Source: Ceratodon purpureus
Taxonomy: Eukaryota; Streptophyta; Bryopsida; Pseudoditrichales; Ditrichaceae
DNA: 64,000 nucleotides
Assembly: GCA_014871385.1 (NCBI GenBank)
Contig: CM026425.1
Location: 7,727,243 to 7,791,242 of the forward strand
Reading direction: 5' to 3'
The notes beneath the pieces are model-generated. The model made no database searches. It was not told the origin of the DNA and saw nothing but the letters and a program-made list of their open reading frames with translations. This document shows positions 34,136 to 44,524 of this stretch, in pieces. Within the stretch, counting starts at the first letter, position 1, and each line of letters starts with the position of its first letter. A program made the translations under genes and the position numbers.

Positions 34136-36660
34136 GTTATCTTCTTTCGATTATGCAGTAGTTAATTACGGTATAAGAACTGTAGCACTCGATCACGGTG
34201 GATCTGGATTGGGTAGACACAGAACAGTTGGAGGAAGACTAGTGTGGGTTACATCGAATGTGTTCACGTGAATTCTTCTATTTTGTGTTCCTGTACTCCT
34301 TGTAAGGGGATTGTTTCGATCCTATCTGATAAATTGGGAGTTTCAACATCAAAGGTACTGCCAGCGCGGATGTAAGTTGATGACTGTTTCAGTAAGAGTC
34401 ATTGCTTGACAATGTATATGTGAGGGATTAATTCGTCACTGTTTCCAATATGATCACTAAGTGACGCTTGGTTCGGAACGAATCGTAAGCGTTGGGACGG
34501 TCACGGCGTTAGAACGGGCCACGCACTAAGGCCTTCAATTGCGAACATTTGTTTCAATCCTCAGGTGCATAATCATTTTGGGTGATTGCAATATTAGTAC
34601 TACAGAACTTTGGTAAGGTAAGCGTGTATGAGATTAGGACGATCTTTCTTACAATATCTTTGTGAATTAGCAGTCAGTGATAGAATTGGGACATCGTAAT
34701 CTACAGTTCAGTGTACAGGATTTGTATCATCCGTGGAGCTTTCCACGTCCCGACTGGGTGAATATTCGATCAATTCAACCGAATGATCACCAACGAAATT
34801 GAATCATAACCGTCGCATAAAATTTAGAAAATCAGCCTACGACCTCACTTCAGCCAAAAAGATTCTCTCCGAAATCAAAAAGGCCCTGATTATAAACATG
34901 GGACGGATGGCATGAAAATTATCCGACCATTCAAATGCGCTCATTCTGACGACCGAGATGGAACACATCGTACGGCCTGAATTATTTCAATTCTAGGGTT
35001 AGCCGGTGAAAATGAAGCGTCGTAGATTGAATCAATCGAACGGTCACTGGCTCCCGTATCGAATGGTGCTAAACTCTCCTTTTACGCCTAAATATAAACC
35101 ACAGGGACGGTTCCCTCGACACTCCGCGAACTTAATCGTGCGGTCAGAACACAGCCTCCTAGGTGGACAATGACTCCATATCCAACGACCCACAGTAACC
35201 GGACTGGAAGGAAATTTGGGCAGCCCAAGAGGGGGGGGAAAAAAAAATAACATGTACCGCAAGTGAAAAGCTGGAAAGTGAATCCCGATAGTAACTTCTC
35301 ATCGACCGTCGACGACGCCTTCTTCTACGGCAGATATATCCAAGTCCCCTGTCTCTTGCGGTTCTGTCCGATGGCTTGTTCGAGGAGAGTTCATTTCGAG
35401 GACAGCCGAAACCGTCACGTTCTACTGATAACCCCTTATGAAAGTGACATAGAAAAAACCCGATTCTCTACTAGTGATTTCAGCTACACATCCCAGCTAC
35501 ACATCTTCTCTACTCGCGACCCTGCAACATAAGTATAATCAGCTCGACGCCAACCCATCCTCAAACTCTTCCAGCTCCGTTCCACTCCTGAACCGCACTC
35601 ATCATCCTCCATCTCCTGATTCTCCAGATGATTCTTCCGAAGATCATTCTCCTAAATCTCCCGCACCATACCAGAAAACCTAGATCTCATCAACCCTGAA
35701 GCTCCAATACATGCTCTGTAAAATATTATCTGTAAATATATAAGCAATATTACTCCGTATTAGTGGGCGTATGTAAAATAGTGTGAGACCAAAACATCTG
35801 CGCACTCATCAGCAAGAATTTTTTGAAGCCAGATTTTACCTAGCTTTGTCTATGTCTTCCTTTCCGAGAAATTTCAAAAATTTGCTCTCTACACAAGCAT
35901 CGAGCCTAAAGAAGACCAAAAACTAAGATTTTAGTCAGAACCATGACATACACTACACACAACAAGATCAAAAGCAACATAGAGGAGGATATAGGACCTG
36001 TGTATAGAACCGTGGAACTGCGATCAGAGTATTCACGATATTGGTAAGAATGTTCCCCATCTGGACTCTGGAGGAGGATACGCATACCTGAAAAGGAACA
36101 AAAAGCAGCCCACACAGAAAAATCAAAATGAGGTTTTATTGATGTGTAAGAAAAGAAGTGAGTACCTACAAAACTCAAAAAAACTATATGATTTATACAT
36201 TAAACCCTTAAAAGGAACAGAAAAAAATACCTTGCCCAAGAATCTCAGCCTGTTACATTGGTCTTTGTTAAGAACAGCTTCAGCCACTAAATTCCAACAA
36301 GACAACAATGTAGAAAACAAACACATCTAGACCATGGCGCAAAGTAATTAGAAATCCTTTAAAGCACAGATACAGAAAGTTCAATTGGCTTATCTGGCTT
36401 TTCTTTTTGCTTTTGTTGGTTGCGTACGTCAAGCTTTTCAGCAATTTTGTGATGATTCCTTCCGAGTGTAACACTTCCTAGAGAGCATGACTGTGGTGAC
36501 CATCTTCTGCGTTTGCTTACATGTTGTCTTTAGCCCGAAAATACATAATTCGTGAAATCCGTTTTCAGACCATACTCATAAGTGCTTGCACATCGCCGCT
36601 CACGAGGTTCATATCTCTTTGCGATGATAAGATTTTGAGGCATTTGCCTAAAGCTCTGCG
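34136..36660. other. Spacer between the transposon block and the TAF7 copy
   Basis: No convincing gene. On the - strand near 36090-35990 a short frame (MRILLQSPDGEHSYQYREYS) and near 36300-36230 another (LVAEAVLNKDQCNRLRFLGK) have protein-like composition and sit beside splice-like sites, but they match no family I know. A possible CACTA-style end (TAGTG) occurs near 35758, without a recognisable partner. Confidence 0.35.
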
Positions 36661-36668
36661 TGTTTTTG

Positions 36669-37486
36669 CAGATAACCATGGTGCAGGAAGAAGGGGGTGT
36701 ACCTCCGGATGAGCCAGAATACAAGCATGGATTGACTCCACCCATGCGTGATGCCGGCGGCGACGGTTTCGTCGGGAACCAGATAACAATGTGAGTTTCG
36801 TTCAATTTTGATTCTCGGAAATGTATTGAAACTTGTTCTTCTTCAATTGTTTCCACGCCAAGGTGTAAGTGTGCTCATCATAAGATTTATTCCAAGGGTT
36901 TCAGCCATGCATTGCAAAACATGCCCGTGAGAGGACATTATGTAAATTTGATTTCTGTTTGGCGGTTCTTGATTACAGCCAGACTTGGTTCAGCAAGTCG
37001 AGAATGATCTGCAGAGTATCATGGCCGGACGTGGAACCGCACGTACGTGATGTCGATATCCTTTTACGACGTCCTGCCAAATCCTGTATGCTGCGTTGTT
37101 TAATTTGCTACTATATACTAAGGATTTCCCTGTTCAGCCTCTTTTTCAGGATGTATCTCTAGTCCTGTGTGTTTAAATTCTTTTTGGTTTCCGAAATCGA
37201 TGATGGACAGCCGTTATCCTTGACTGATAACCACATGTTGAGGTCGTGGAACAAGAGGAAGATGCAGACGACGATGCCGAAGCTGAGACTGAGGAACCTG
37301 CACCTTCCAAAAAAGCTTCTAGTGCTGCTGCTACCAAAAAGACGAAGGCCAAGGGGGCAGCAGCAGTCGCAGTTCCGGCTCCAACTCCAGCTCCATCTGC
37401 GGCTCCGCAGCTCCCCTGATGAAGCTTTGGGCGATGGAGACGATGATTTCGATGACCTCATGAACGAGGAAGACGACGAGGATTAG
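36669..37486 (+). pseudogene. TAF7: TAF7 (TFIID subunit) 5'-truncated, frameshifted copy
   Basis: After an acceptor TTTTTGCAG at 36668 the frame reads ITMVQEEGGVPPDEPEYKHG then LTPPMRDA, the hallmark HGLTPP segment of plant TAF7. The expected RRRRFRREPD follows only in another frame (CRRRRFRREPDNNV), so one base is missing near 36756. The next exon (about 36980) gives PDLVQQVENDLQSIMAG, again TAF7. A later exon from about 37231 is acidic and Ala/Pro-rich (VVEQEEDADDDAEAETEEPA) and stops at about 37420, while one base off the frame continues DEALGDGDDDFDDLMNEEDD to a stop at 37486. The N-terminal exons that form the TAF1-binding domain are not present upstream. TAF7 normally controls TAF1 within TFIID. 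Most likely a decayed partial duplicate, but sequencing indels could also explain the frame breaks. Confidence 0.6.
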
Positions 37487-38184
37487 TATTTGTATCTTAC
37501 ACCTTCCATAAAACTATCTCTTTGAACTTGTGGTAGCGTTGGAATGTTGGAGTTTGTATATAATTGCTCATTGGAATGCAGTGGTTTCTATTGCAGAGTT
37601 GTAGAAAAAAATAGAACATCATACTCTTACTCAAGTTTGACGACAATAGATTTACTGAATGTTTATTATATAGTATTGATGGTTACATTAACTTATCATC
37701 CACATGTATGACACCCACGTCTGTAGTCTGTAGTCTTGACGTACTACATGTCTATGATAACCGAGCTTGCATGACAACGATAACACAGGTTTCATTTTCG
37801 GCCTTGTAATTTCCTCAAGTCACATTTGGGAAGGGCATGTGATGATGTAAGGTTTGTTTGTCTATCATTGCAAAGTGTCTGCATTTTAGAGATACCTTTG
37901 AAATAAAACAAGTTTTTGAAGCGTGGTAATTGATATAAGATTCTTGATTGTAATATGCATTAATAGTACTTGTAACTCATAAATATCCACATTCTTTAAT
38001 TATGGTAATCTTAAAATGTTTAAAATTTTGAAATTTTAAAAACAAAAATGGTACATTAACAAACTAGTTATCCAATCGAGGTAAGCACTTAGTAATTTGA
38101 ATGTTGATCTATAAGAATATCTTTAATCGCCTTCAAAATTTGATTATTTGATAAAAATAAGGTAAATTTTTTAAAGGTTCATAT

Positions 38185-38240
<56 letters not shown>

Positions 38241-38814
38241 CTAAATGGAGATTTACAAAAAATATAATTTGATGACCTTGATTACAATAATAGATTTTGA
38301 AGCTTGTAGTTTTCAATATTACGAACAAAAATGTAATAAAAATTTTAATTGCAATTTTATTTTTTATTTTCAACATTTTAACTATTTAAAGTAAATGTTT
38401 TGTGGTTTCAAAATCTAATAGATAACATGAAGTTAGAGGATACAGAATAAGAGCAACATTGAATATTTTGTAATTTTTGTTTCTTGAATATTATATACTA
38501 ATCCATTTTTGGCTCTAACAAATAAATGTTTTTGTTTCAGATAATAATTGACTATCATTTATTTTGATGTAAAAAAAAATACAATGTTCTCTTACAACTT
38601 TTGCTTTTGAATCCACTTTCACTTTTAAAAATAGAAACTTTTATTATCATTTTTACTTTAGCTTCATTATATAAGATCTTTATTATATTAGATCATTTTA
38701 TATTACTCAAAGTATAAGGCTCGTGACCATTCTCATCAGTCTGCACGTATTCAATAGAATAAATTTATTTCATAAAGTGAAATAAGTTGATCTTATTACG
38801 TGAGTTATTATACG
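37487..38814. other. AT-rich spacer upstream of the F-box gene
   Basis: Very AT-rich DNA with no coding. It contains a long (AT)n microsatellite and, near its 3' end, the presumed promoter of the F-box gene. Confidence 0.6.
38187..38236. repeat. (AT)25 microsatellite
   Basis: An uninterrupted AT dinucleotide run of 50 bp. Confidence 0.97.
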
Positions 38815-40047
38815 ATGGCATTCAATGGTGCATTATGGAGTCAAGTTCCTTTGGAAATTGTTGAACAAATATTATCTTTTCTACCCATGCCGGATTTGTG
38901 TAGATATTGCTCTACATGCAAAACATGGAATGAGCTCATCAAGAACACCGCCTTTAGTGTGCTACAAGTGCGCAATAGGAATAAACATTCACCTTTTATA
39001 GCAATACACTCAATTACTATTCCCATTCGAGGTACATTTGCTCAAAGAAATGAAGTATATATTAATGGGAGCCAAGTACTCTGTTTCCTTGACATTGGCT
39101 CAAAGAAATGGTACTCGATGAAACCTCATGATGCTCTTGAAACGTCATTTCTATTTGACCCTCGATCCTTTGAAATTGTGGCAATGGATGGAGGGCTTGT
39201 GCTACTCAAAGCTATGAAGAAAGCTTCTAAACTATGTCATTATGAAAATGATTGTACACAACTATGTGTGTGGAATCCTATAAAAGACATGAAGATTCAA
39301 TTGCCATGTGTACCACCATATCATGACAATCTCGATTCACTCATAAATTTTGTTGTTGATGACATTGCCGAGACTTTCAAGGTTTTTATTGTGAACCGAT
39401 ATTGGAAAAGTCGTGTGGTGGGCATATATGATTCCGTTATGAAGGAGTGGAAGGCGTCAAGCAACCTTGGAATGAAGAATCCAAGAATTTGTGGAATCCT
39501 ACAAAGTATTGTATTTCAAAATCTTCTACACATTCTATGTTTTGTTTTTGATGGTAACCGTGAATTTGATAATAACTATGAATTATGGAGGTACAACCAT
39601 GTTGCAGATATTTGGGAAAGATTGCATTTTGCGAAGGGTTGGTTTGTCAAACCTAATTACACAATCTATAAATTCAATAAACAATTCGTTGTAAGCGGCG
39701 AGCGTCTTTTTATGATGTATTGGTGTAGAGAACGAAATGTATTTGAAGTGCATGAAATTGATATCCAAAGAAGGTCCACGAAGGTATTGTTGATATGGAC
39801 AAGGAGGCACCTTACAAGATTTTTTGATATAGAATTTAATCATTTTCCGAAGATACATGTTATTAGTTTCAATAAGTCCCTCATGTTTGTGTCCCATTTA
39901 TCAAAAAATATTGTTATTTTTGATCTAGAAACAAAAGAGACCAATTTTGAGTGGCCTCAACTTCCTTTGAGAGAATTAAAGGAGGGAGAGGAGTATTCAT
40001 TGATGGGGAAGCAAATGGACTTCCTTCTTCCTGGTACACTTAAGTAA
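38815..40047 (+). CDS. F-box protein (kelch/galactose-oxidase-like C-terminus)
   Basis: A single intact exon of 410 aa. I chose ATG 38815, which places the F-box right at the N-terminus: SQVPLEIVEQILSFLPMPDL then CRYCSTCKTWNELI, the usual LPxExxxxIL...CxxWxxL pattern at about residues 8-50. F-box proteins bind SKP1 and bring substrates to an SCF ubiquitin ligase. The remaining 350 residues lack a crisp repeat, but segments such as LCVWNPIKDMKIQLP and GIYDSVMKEWKASSNLGM match the C-terminal propeller-like regions of plant F-box proteins. There are no introns and no frame breaks, so it appears functional. The substrate cannot be predicted. Confidence 0.82.
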   Translation: MAFNGALWSQVPLEIVEQILSFLPMPDLCRYCSTCKTWNELIKNTAFSVLQVRNRNKHSPFIAIHSITIPIRGTFAQRNEVYINGSQVLCFLDIGSKKWYSMKPHDALETSFLFDPRSFEIVAMDGGLVLLKAMKKASKLCHYENDCTQLCVWNPIKDMKIQLPCVPPYHDNLDSLINFVVDDIAETFKVFIVNRYWKSRVVGIYDSVMKEWKASSNLGMKNPRICGILQSIVFQNLLHILCFVFDGNREFDNNYELWRYNHVADIWERLHFAKGWFVKPNYTIYKFNKQFVVSGERLFMMYWCRERNVFEVHEIDIQRRSTKVLLIWTRRHLTRFFDIEFNHFPKIHVISFNKSLMFVSHLSKNIVIFDLETKETNFEWPQLPLRELKEGEEYSLMGKQMDFLLPGTLK

Positions 40048-41606
40048 CCAATTATGTCACTTGATGTATACTTTATTCTCTACATAATAAAATGGTTATT
40101 TTATAGGCCTTTGTATCAAATATATGTTGATAAAATTTACTTTCTATGTCATTTACGATGGCTCAGCATATATATCTTGGGAAAATCCATAAGTGAGAGC
40201 ATCCATCCACAGAACGCTCTAAAAACTAGATTATGTTGAGGGGTGACCCAACGAGTCAAGACCCAGGAGTGTTATGAAACTTGCAAGTATGATTATGTTT
40301 AGAGCACAATCTGCATGCTCATGGTATTAAGACTAAGGTAGCTCAAATCTATGTGATTGAATGACACTACGGCATTGCAATGCAATTGTATGGACTCGGG
40401 CAAGACAACAAATGCCTCGGAAACACGAGAATCCTCAAAAGTATAATTGTATGAATTTCCTTGTTATAAGAATCGATCAATAGCTCAATGAAATAGCTAT
40501 CCGCATGACTCAACACCGGACCATTGATAGAGATGCGAGAAAAATAATCATTTGTTCTGCAAATTCCAGTGAATTCTTTAGTAATATATATCACTTCTTC
40601 CACACAAGATTTGTTACACAAACTCATCCAACCTGATGCACAGTTACTCAAGTGTCTAGTAATTTAGAGTTGTGTACATAACTACCACCTCTGCACCTTA
40701 TTTAAAGGGACACGTGAAAAACCTACACATTGCTACAAACATACTAGGAACGAAAATATGTACGACATCGGGTTTACATGTATTGCAGTAACAAATTAGC
40801 ATCTGTCTACAAGATTCCAACATTGTGCATCACAAGCACTTTGGATTCAGGCATATCCTCCATGGCGCACTTGCTGGATCCATGAGTCCTTGAGGCCTCC
40901 GTAAGGCTGACTGTCCACTCGTAGAGCTGGCGAATCATCGAGAATCACACCTCCCACCTACACATTCAAAAAGGATAATTGGAAGACATTTGTGTTTGTC
41001 CATCGCACAGCTCCGAAACTCAACAAGATTCTGTTCTGCATGCTCATTCCTCTGATGTTCAGACTACAGTCATCTGCATATCAAGCTACCATCACAAGTT
41101 CACAACCACCATCACCTGCACCTGCACATTCACCCCAACTTCCAGAACTCACCTCCTTCCTCCAAAACCACATCCTAACTTCAATCCCCAACACCACCAC
41201 CATAACTTCACATCTCCCAAAACCTCGTCACCATCCCCAAACCTCTTCACCACCTCCAAAAAAATTCCACACAATTCCTCAAAAAAATTTCATGAGGACC
41301 CCACTAATCACAAAACAGACCAAAACCAGCAAATTTGGACCCAACTCGGATGCCACGTCAGCAGAGACTCCGTGACATGGCAGCCACGGGACCCAGGCCA
41401 ACAATCGACGTGGCGATGGAGGTGCAGCGAACGGCCGGATGGTGGCGAGGGGAGGATGCGAGGGGACAAGGGCCGTCGATGAGTTAGGGTTCGGGGGTTA
41501 GGGGGGCGAGTATAGTCGTTGCAAGGAGCGTTAGAGTTTCTCTTTTTCCGCTGTGTTGCAGCATTAGCAGTGCATCCCCACGCTCCTGCTTCCACTGCCA
41601 ATCGAC
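40048..41606. other. Intergenic region and eS19 promoter
   Basis: Open frames near 40979-41482 are C-rich, Pro/Ser/His low-complexity sequence and not credible genes. The last few hundred bases become GC-richer, as expected for the promoter and leader of a highly expressed ribosomal protein gene. Confidence 0.5.
41484..41491 (-). promoter_or_regulatory. Telo-box-like element upstream of eS19
   Basis: The + strand reads TTAGGGTT (AACCCTAA on the - strand) about 115 bp before the eS19 start codon, with TTAGGG again near 41499. Telo-boxes (AAACCCTAA) are common in promoters of plant ribosomal protein genes. The match is one base short of the full box, so this is suggestive only. Confidence 0.45.
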
Positions 41607-42902
41607 ATGGCGAAGACCGTCAAGGATGTCTCGTCCCACGAGTTCGTGCGCAATTACGCCGCGCATCTCAAGCGCTCCGGCAAGGTCTGACCACTTTTCT
41701 CGAGCTCGTTTGGGTTTCTAGGATGATGGCGGGACTGACTTTTCGCTTCCTAGGGTTTTGTGTTTTTTGAGCTGGGTTGGGCACTTGGAGTTTGTGGTTT
41801 GGAGAAGGTTTTTATTGTTTTTAGAGTTTGATTCTTAAAGAGGACCTTAGTTGAGAGGTTATTGTCAGTGAGAGTTTGACCTAATTTCGTCGTTTAGGGT
41901 TTGTGATGGTGTTGTTTGGTTCCTGTTTGCGGTGCAGATTGAGGTTCCGGTGTGGGCTGATCTTGTGAAGACCGCGACCTTTAAGGAGCTCGCTCCTTAT
42001 GATGCGGATTGGTACTACATCAGAACCGGTACGCTTCGTTCTGCACTTTGTTGTGTGCGTGGCGCGGGGAGTCTTTTACTGCTGCATTGTTCTTTATCAG
42101 AAGCTCCTTTGTGTTTGGGGTCTCATGGGTTGTGTTCGTGTTATTTAGGATTTTGGGACTGGCAAGGGAATTAGATTGGTTTTGGTTCTTATTGGTGGAT
42201 TTGGAGCTAGATGTGGGTGTTAGTTGGAGTATGGCTGTTTTATTATGTCTGACGTGTGAAGTACTGTTTGTTTCATGCAGCCTCGATGGCGAGGAAGATT
42301 TACCTGAGGGGAGGTATTGGAGTGGGCGCTTTCAAGAAGATTTACGGTGGTCGTAAGAGCAATGGAGTGAGGCCGTCCCACTTTGCCAAGAGCAGTGGGT
42401 CCATCGCCAGGCATTGCCTCAAGCAGCTGGAGGTCCTCGACATTGTGGAGAAGGACCCCAAGGGGTAAGACTCGCATGCTCAGTCATTGGATTTTTTAAG
42501 GAAGTGGATGTTATTTACAGCTGTTAAGTGATTGTGCTCTTAATCGTTCTTGAGTACCATGCTCAGATGGTATGCCTCTTCGACTAGTCTTTATCGAAGC
42601 ATTCATTTGACCGCACCAATATTATCTGCTCCATCTGTTTAGTTGTTTCGATCAAATTTCAGATCCGTTAATTCCTAGTTTGCAATTCAGGGTCAATTTA
42701 GTCTTTGACAGTGGACTCAGGACGAAGTTAGTTGTGAAATATGCTTTAACAGCAGTGTTCAGTCTATGTACTGCCGCCGATAAGGATTTTGCTTTATGTG
42801 CTCATAATGCTCTGGATTTCTGGCAGAGGGAGACGTATCACATCCAACGGGCAGCGGGATTTGGACCAGGTCGCTGGACGTATTGCAGTTGATGCCGCTT
42901 AA
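41607..42902 (+). CDS. RPS19: 40S ribosomal protein S19 (eS19)
   Basis: Four exons, 41607-41684, 41938-42028, 42281-42464 and 42827-42902, give 142 aa, the normal length for this family. The start [20 protein letters not shown], the [20 protein letters not shown] segment, and [20 protein letters not shown] are all diagnostic of eS19. So are [20 protein letters not shown] and the end of the form [13 protein letters not shown]. The protein is part of the head of the small cytosolic ribosomal subunit and is needed for 18S rRNA maturation. All introns are GT-AG and keep frame. A telo-box-like site lies in the promoter and related TTAGGGTTT words lie in intron 1, in line with co-regulation of ribosomal protein genes. 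No damage seen. Confidence 0.96.
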
Positions 42903-43291
42903 ATGGTATAAATCAACAAAATGTGAAGTCTTGGTCTCCGAGCATTTATGTTGGTTGCACCTCTTGTAGGTCATTGCAATATACCGGAAATTGATAGAGA
43001 TTTTGTGTATTTTCAGTCTACTTTGAAATACACAATGAGTAACTCCATGACTTTTCACGTCTCCTGAATATGATATTCTTCCTAAATATGATATTTCTTG
43101 TTTTGAGTGAGCAGTGATATTTCTTGTGTTGTATAATGATAATTTGTATCTGTGATAATTAGGAGGGTATTCCGATAATGTGCAAAACCTTGTTACTTCA
43201 AATTTGATTCCTGTTACTTTTCATCTATCCATCTAGTGCTTAGTCTTTTTGCAGCTCTAACATTGTAGACTTCCAAGAAGTGACGAGAATA

Positions 43292-43400
43292 GACCCTTTC
43301 ACCTTGGAGAGCTACCAGGAATTTCCCCTATTCCCCTTCTATCTTTACACACAATTCGCAAACAGTCTCGAATTTCTAGACAGTGGATTCATTAAAATGC
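43292..43400 (+). repeat. Dispersed repeat, copy 1 (pair with 60403-60510)
   Basis: About 109 bp aligning with 60403-60510 in the same orientation at high similarity. Both contain GAGAGCTACCAGGAATTT, then CCTATTCCCCTTC and CAGTGGATTCATTAA. No ends or target duplications were recognised, so the class of element is unknown. Confidence 0.85.
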
Positions 43401-44486
43401 ATAGTCAGTGAGGTAGAGACATAATAATTATGATATACTCTCTGTATTTGTGTTATTCTCGATGACATCAGAGGTGTGACATCTGAAATGGGGGTTAGAA
43501 CCTGTGTGAAGCATCTAACTAGATCTGGCATAGAAATCATGAGCCGAATCACTACACTAATCAAACCATGGTTTAATCAATTTCAATCAAATCCATCTTA
43601 CCAGCTTAGATCCAAATTACTGCACCTGAATCTATTGATGATTTGGCTACCAAGGAGTAGTAACCAGGAAGTGTAATACTGTCTGTATTGCTGCTGCTGA
43701 GAAAAACTGGTGATTGTATAAAGGTAGAATAATAATATTTCCGATAATCATTCATTTAGTTCTGAAATTTTGATAATCATGGAAGCGTCTGCGAGCAACA
43801 AGCACCAGGCCAGCCTCCAGAGTGGATCATGCAAATGCAGACAGAACTTGCATACAATGAGCACGTTCGTTGCCCTCGGCTGGCACCTGCGTCAAGCTCA
43901 GCTATTGAGCATTGAGAGGTCTTTGCAACACTTCGCCTAGAGTAGGAGCTGATTACAGTCATGAGTTGGCAAAAACTTTGAATATTTGGCATTCATCATT
44001 TCATAAAAAATTGCCCTCACGGGCAATAATATGGACTATCCACTTTGTACATGAGCACGCTGAAGGTATGAAAGCTGGTCTCTTGCAAAAATCTGCAAAT
44101 CACTACTAATTGGTATTATGAGAAACTGATTCTAGCTTGAATGGTCTCATCTAGTAATTGTAATGCCGCATTATTCCAGCAGATTCATTGATGTGAGCTG
44201 GGTCGTCTGACACAAGTATAATACTCGAAAGACATTTTAAGTGACAGCAATATATCATCGCCAGATGAATGTTGGCCTGTTTCGCCAATACCAGCACCAT
44301 TTATAAGCTCGCAACTCGATTGATGTCACGCGCCACTCTTGAGAAGGTTCCATCCACTACAAGGAAAACAACGTCTGACCAAGAGATAATCAAGTAAACT
44401 CTCTGGGGCGCAAGAGGGGGCCGGTTTTTTCAATGTCATGTGATGTGAACAAGAGTCGCAGTAAGAGAGGTAACAGATACGTATTA

Positions 44487-44524
44487 GATAACCGGTCGAG
44501 CTGCGTAGCGGCGAGCCGGTTATC
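44487..44524. repeat. Inverted repeat GATAACCGG/CCGGTTATC with nearby AACCGGTT sites
   Basis: Nine-base arms (44487-44495 and 44516-44524) flank a 20-bp loop. Full AACCGGTT palindromes follow at about 44531-44538 and 44689-44696, and another lies at about 46461-46468. These could be transcription factor sites or simply transposon remnants. Confidence 0.6.

Noticed and set aside
17160..35765. CACTA-like end motifs (CACTAAAG near 17163, TAGTGGG near 35758)
   Set aside because: The bases next to the CACTA/TAGTG words do not form matching inverted repeats, and the first overlaps the stop codon of a predicted gene, so I do not call them element ends.
40979..41482. Pro/Ser/Thr/His-rich frames before eS19
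   Set aside because: Two overlapping frames of similar low complexity with no motif; this is the C-rich promoter region.
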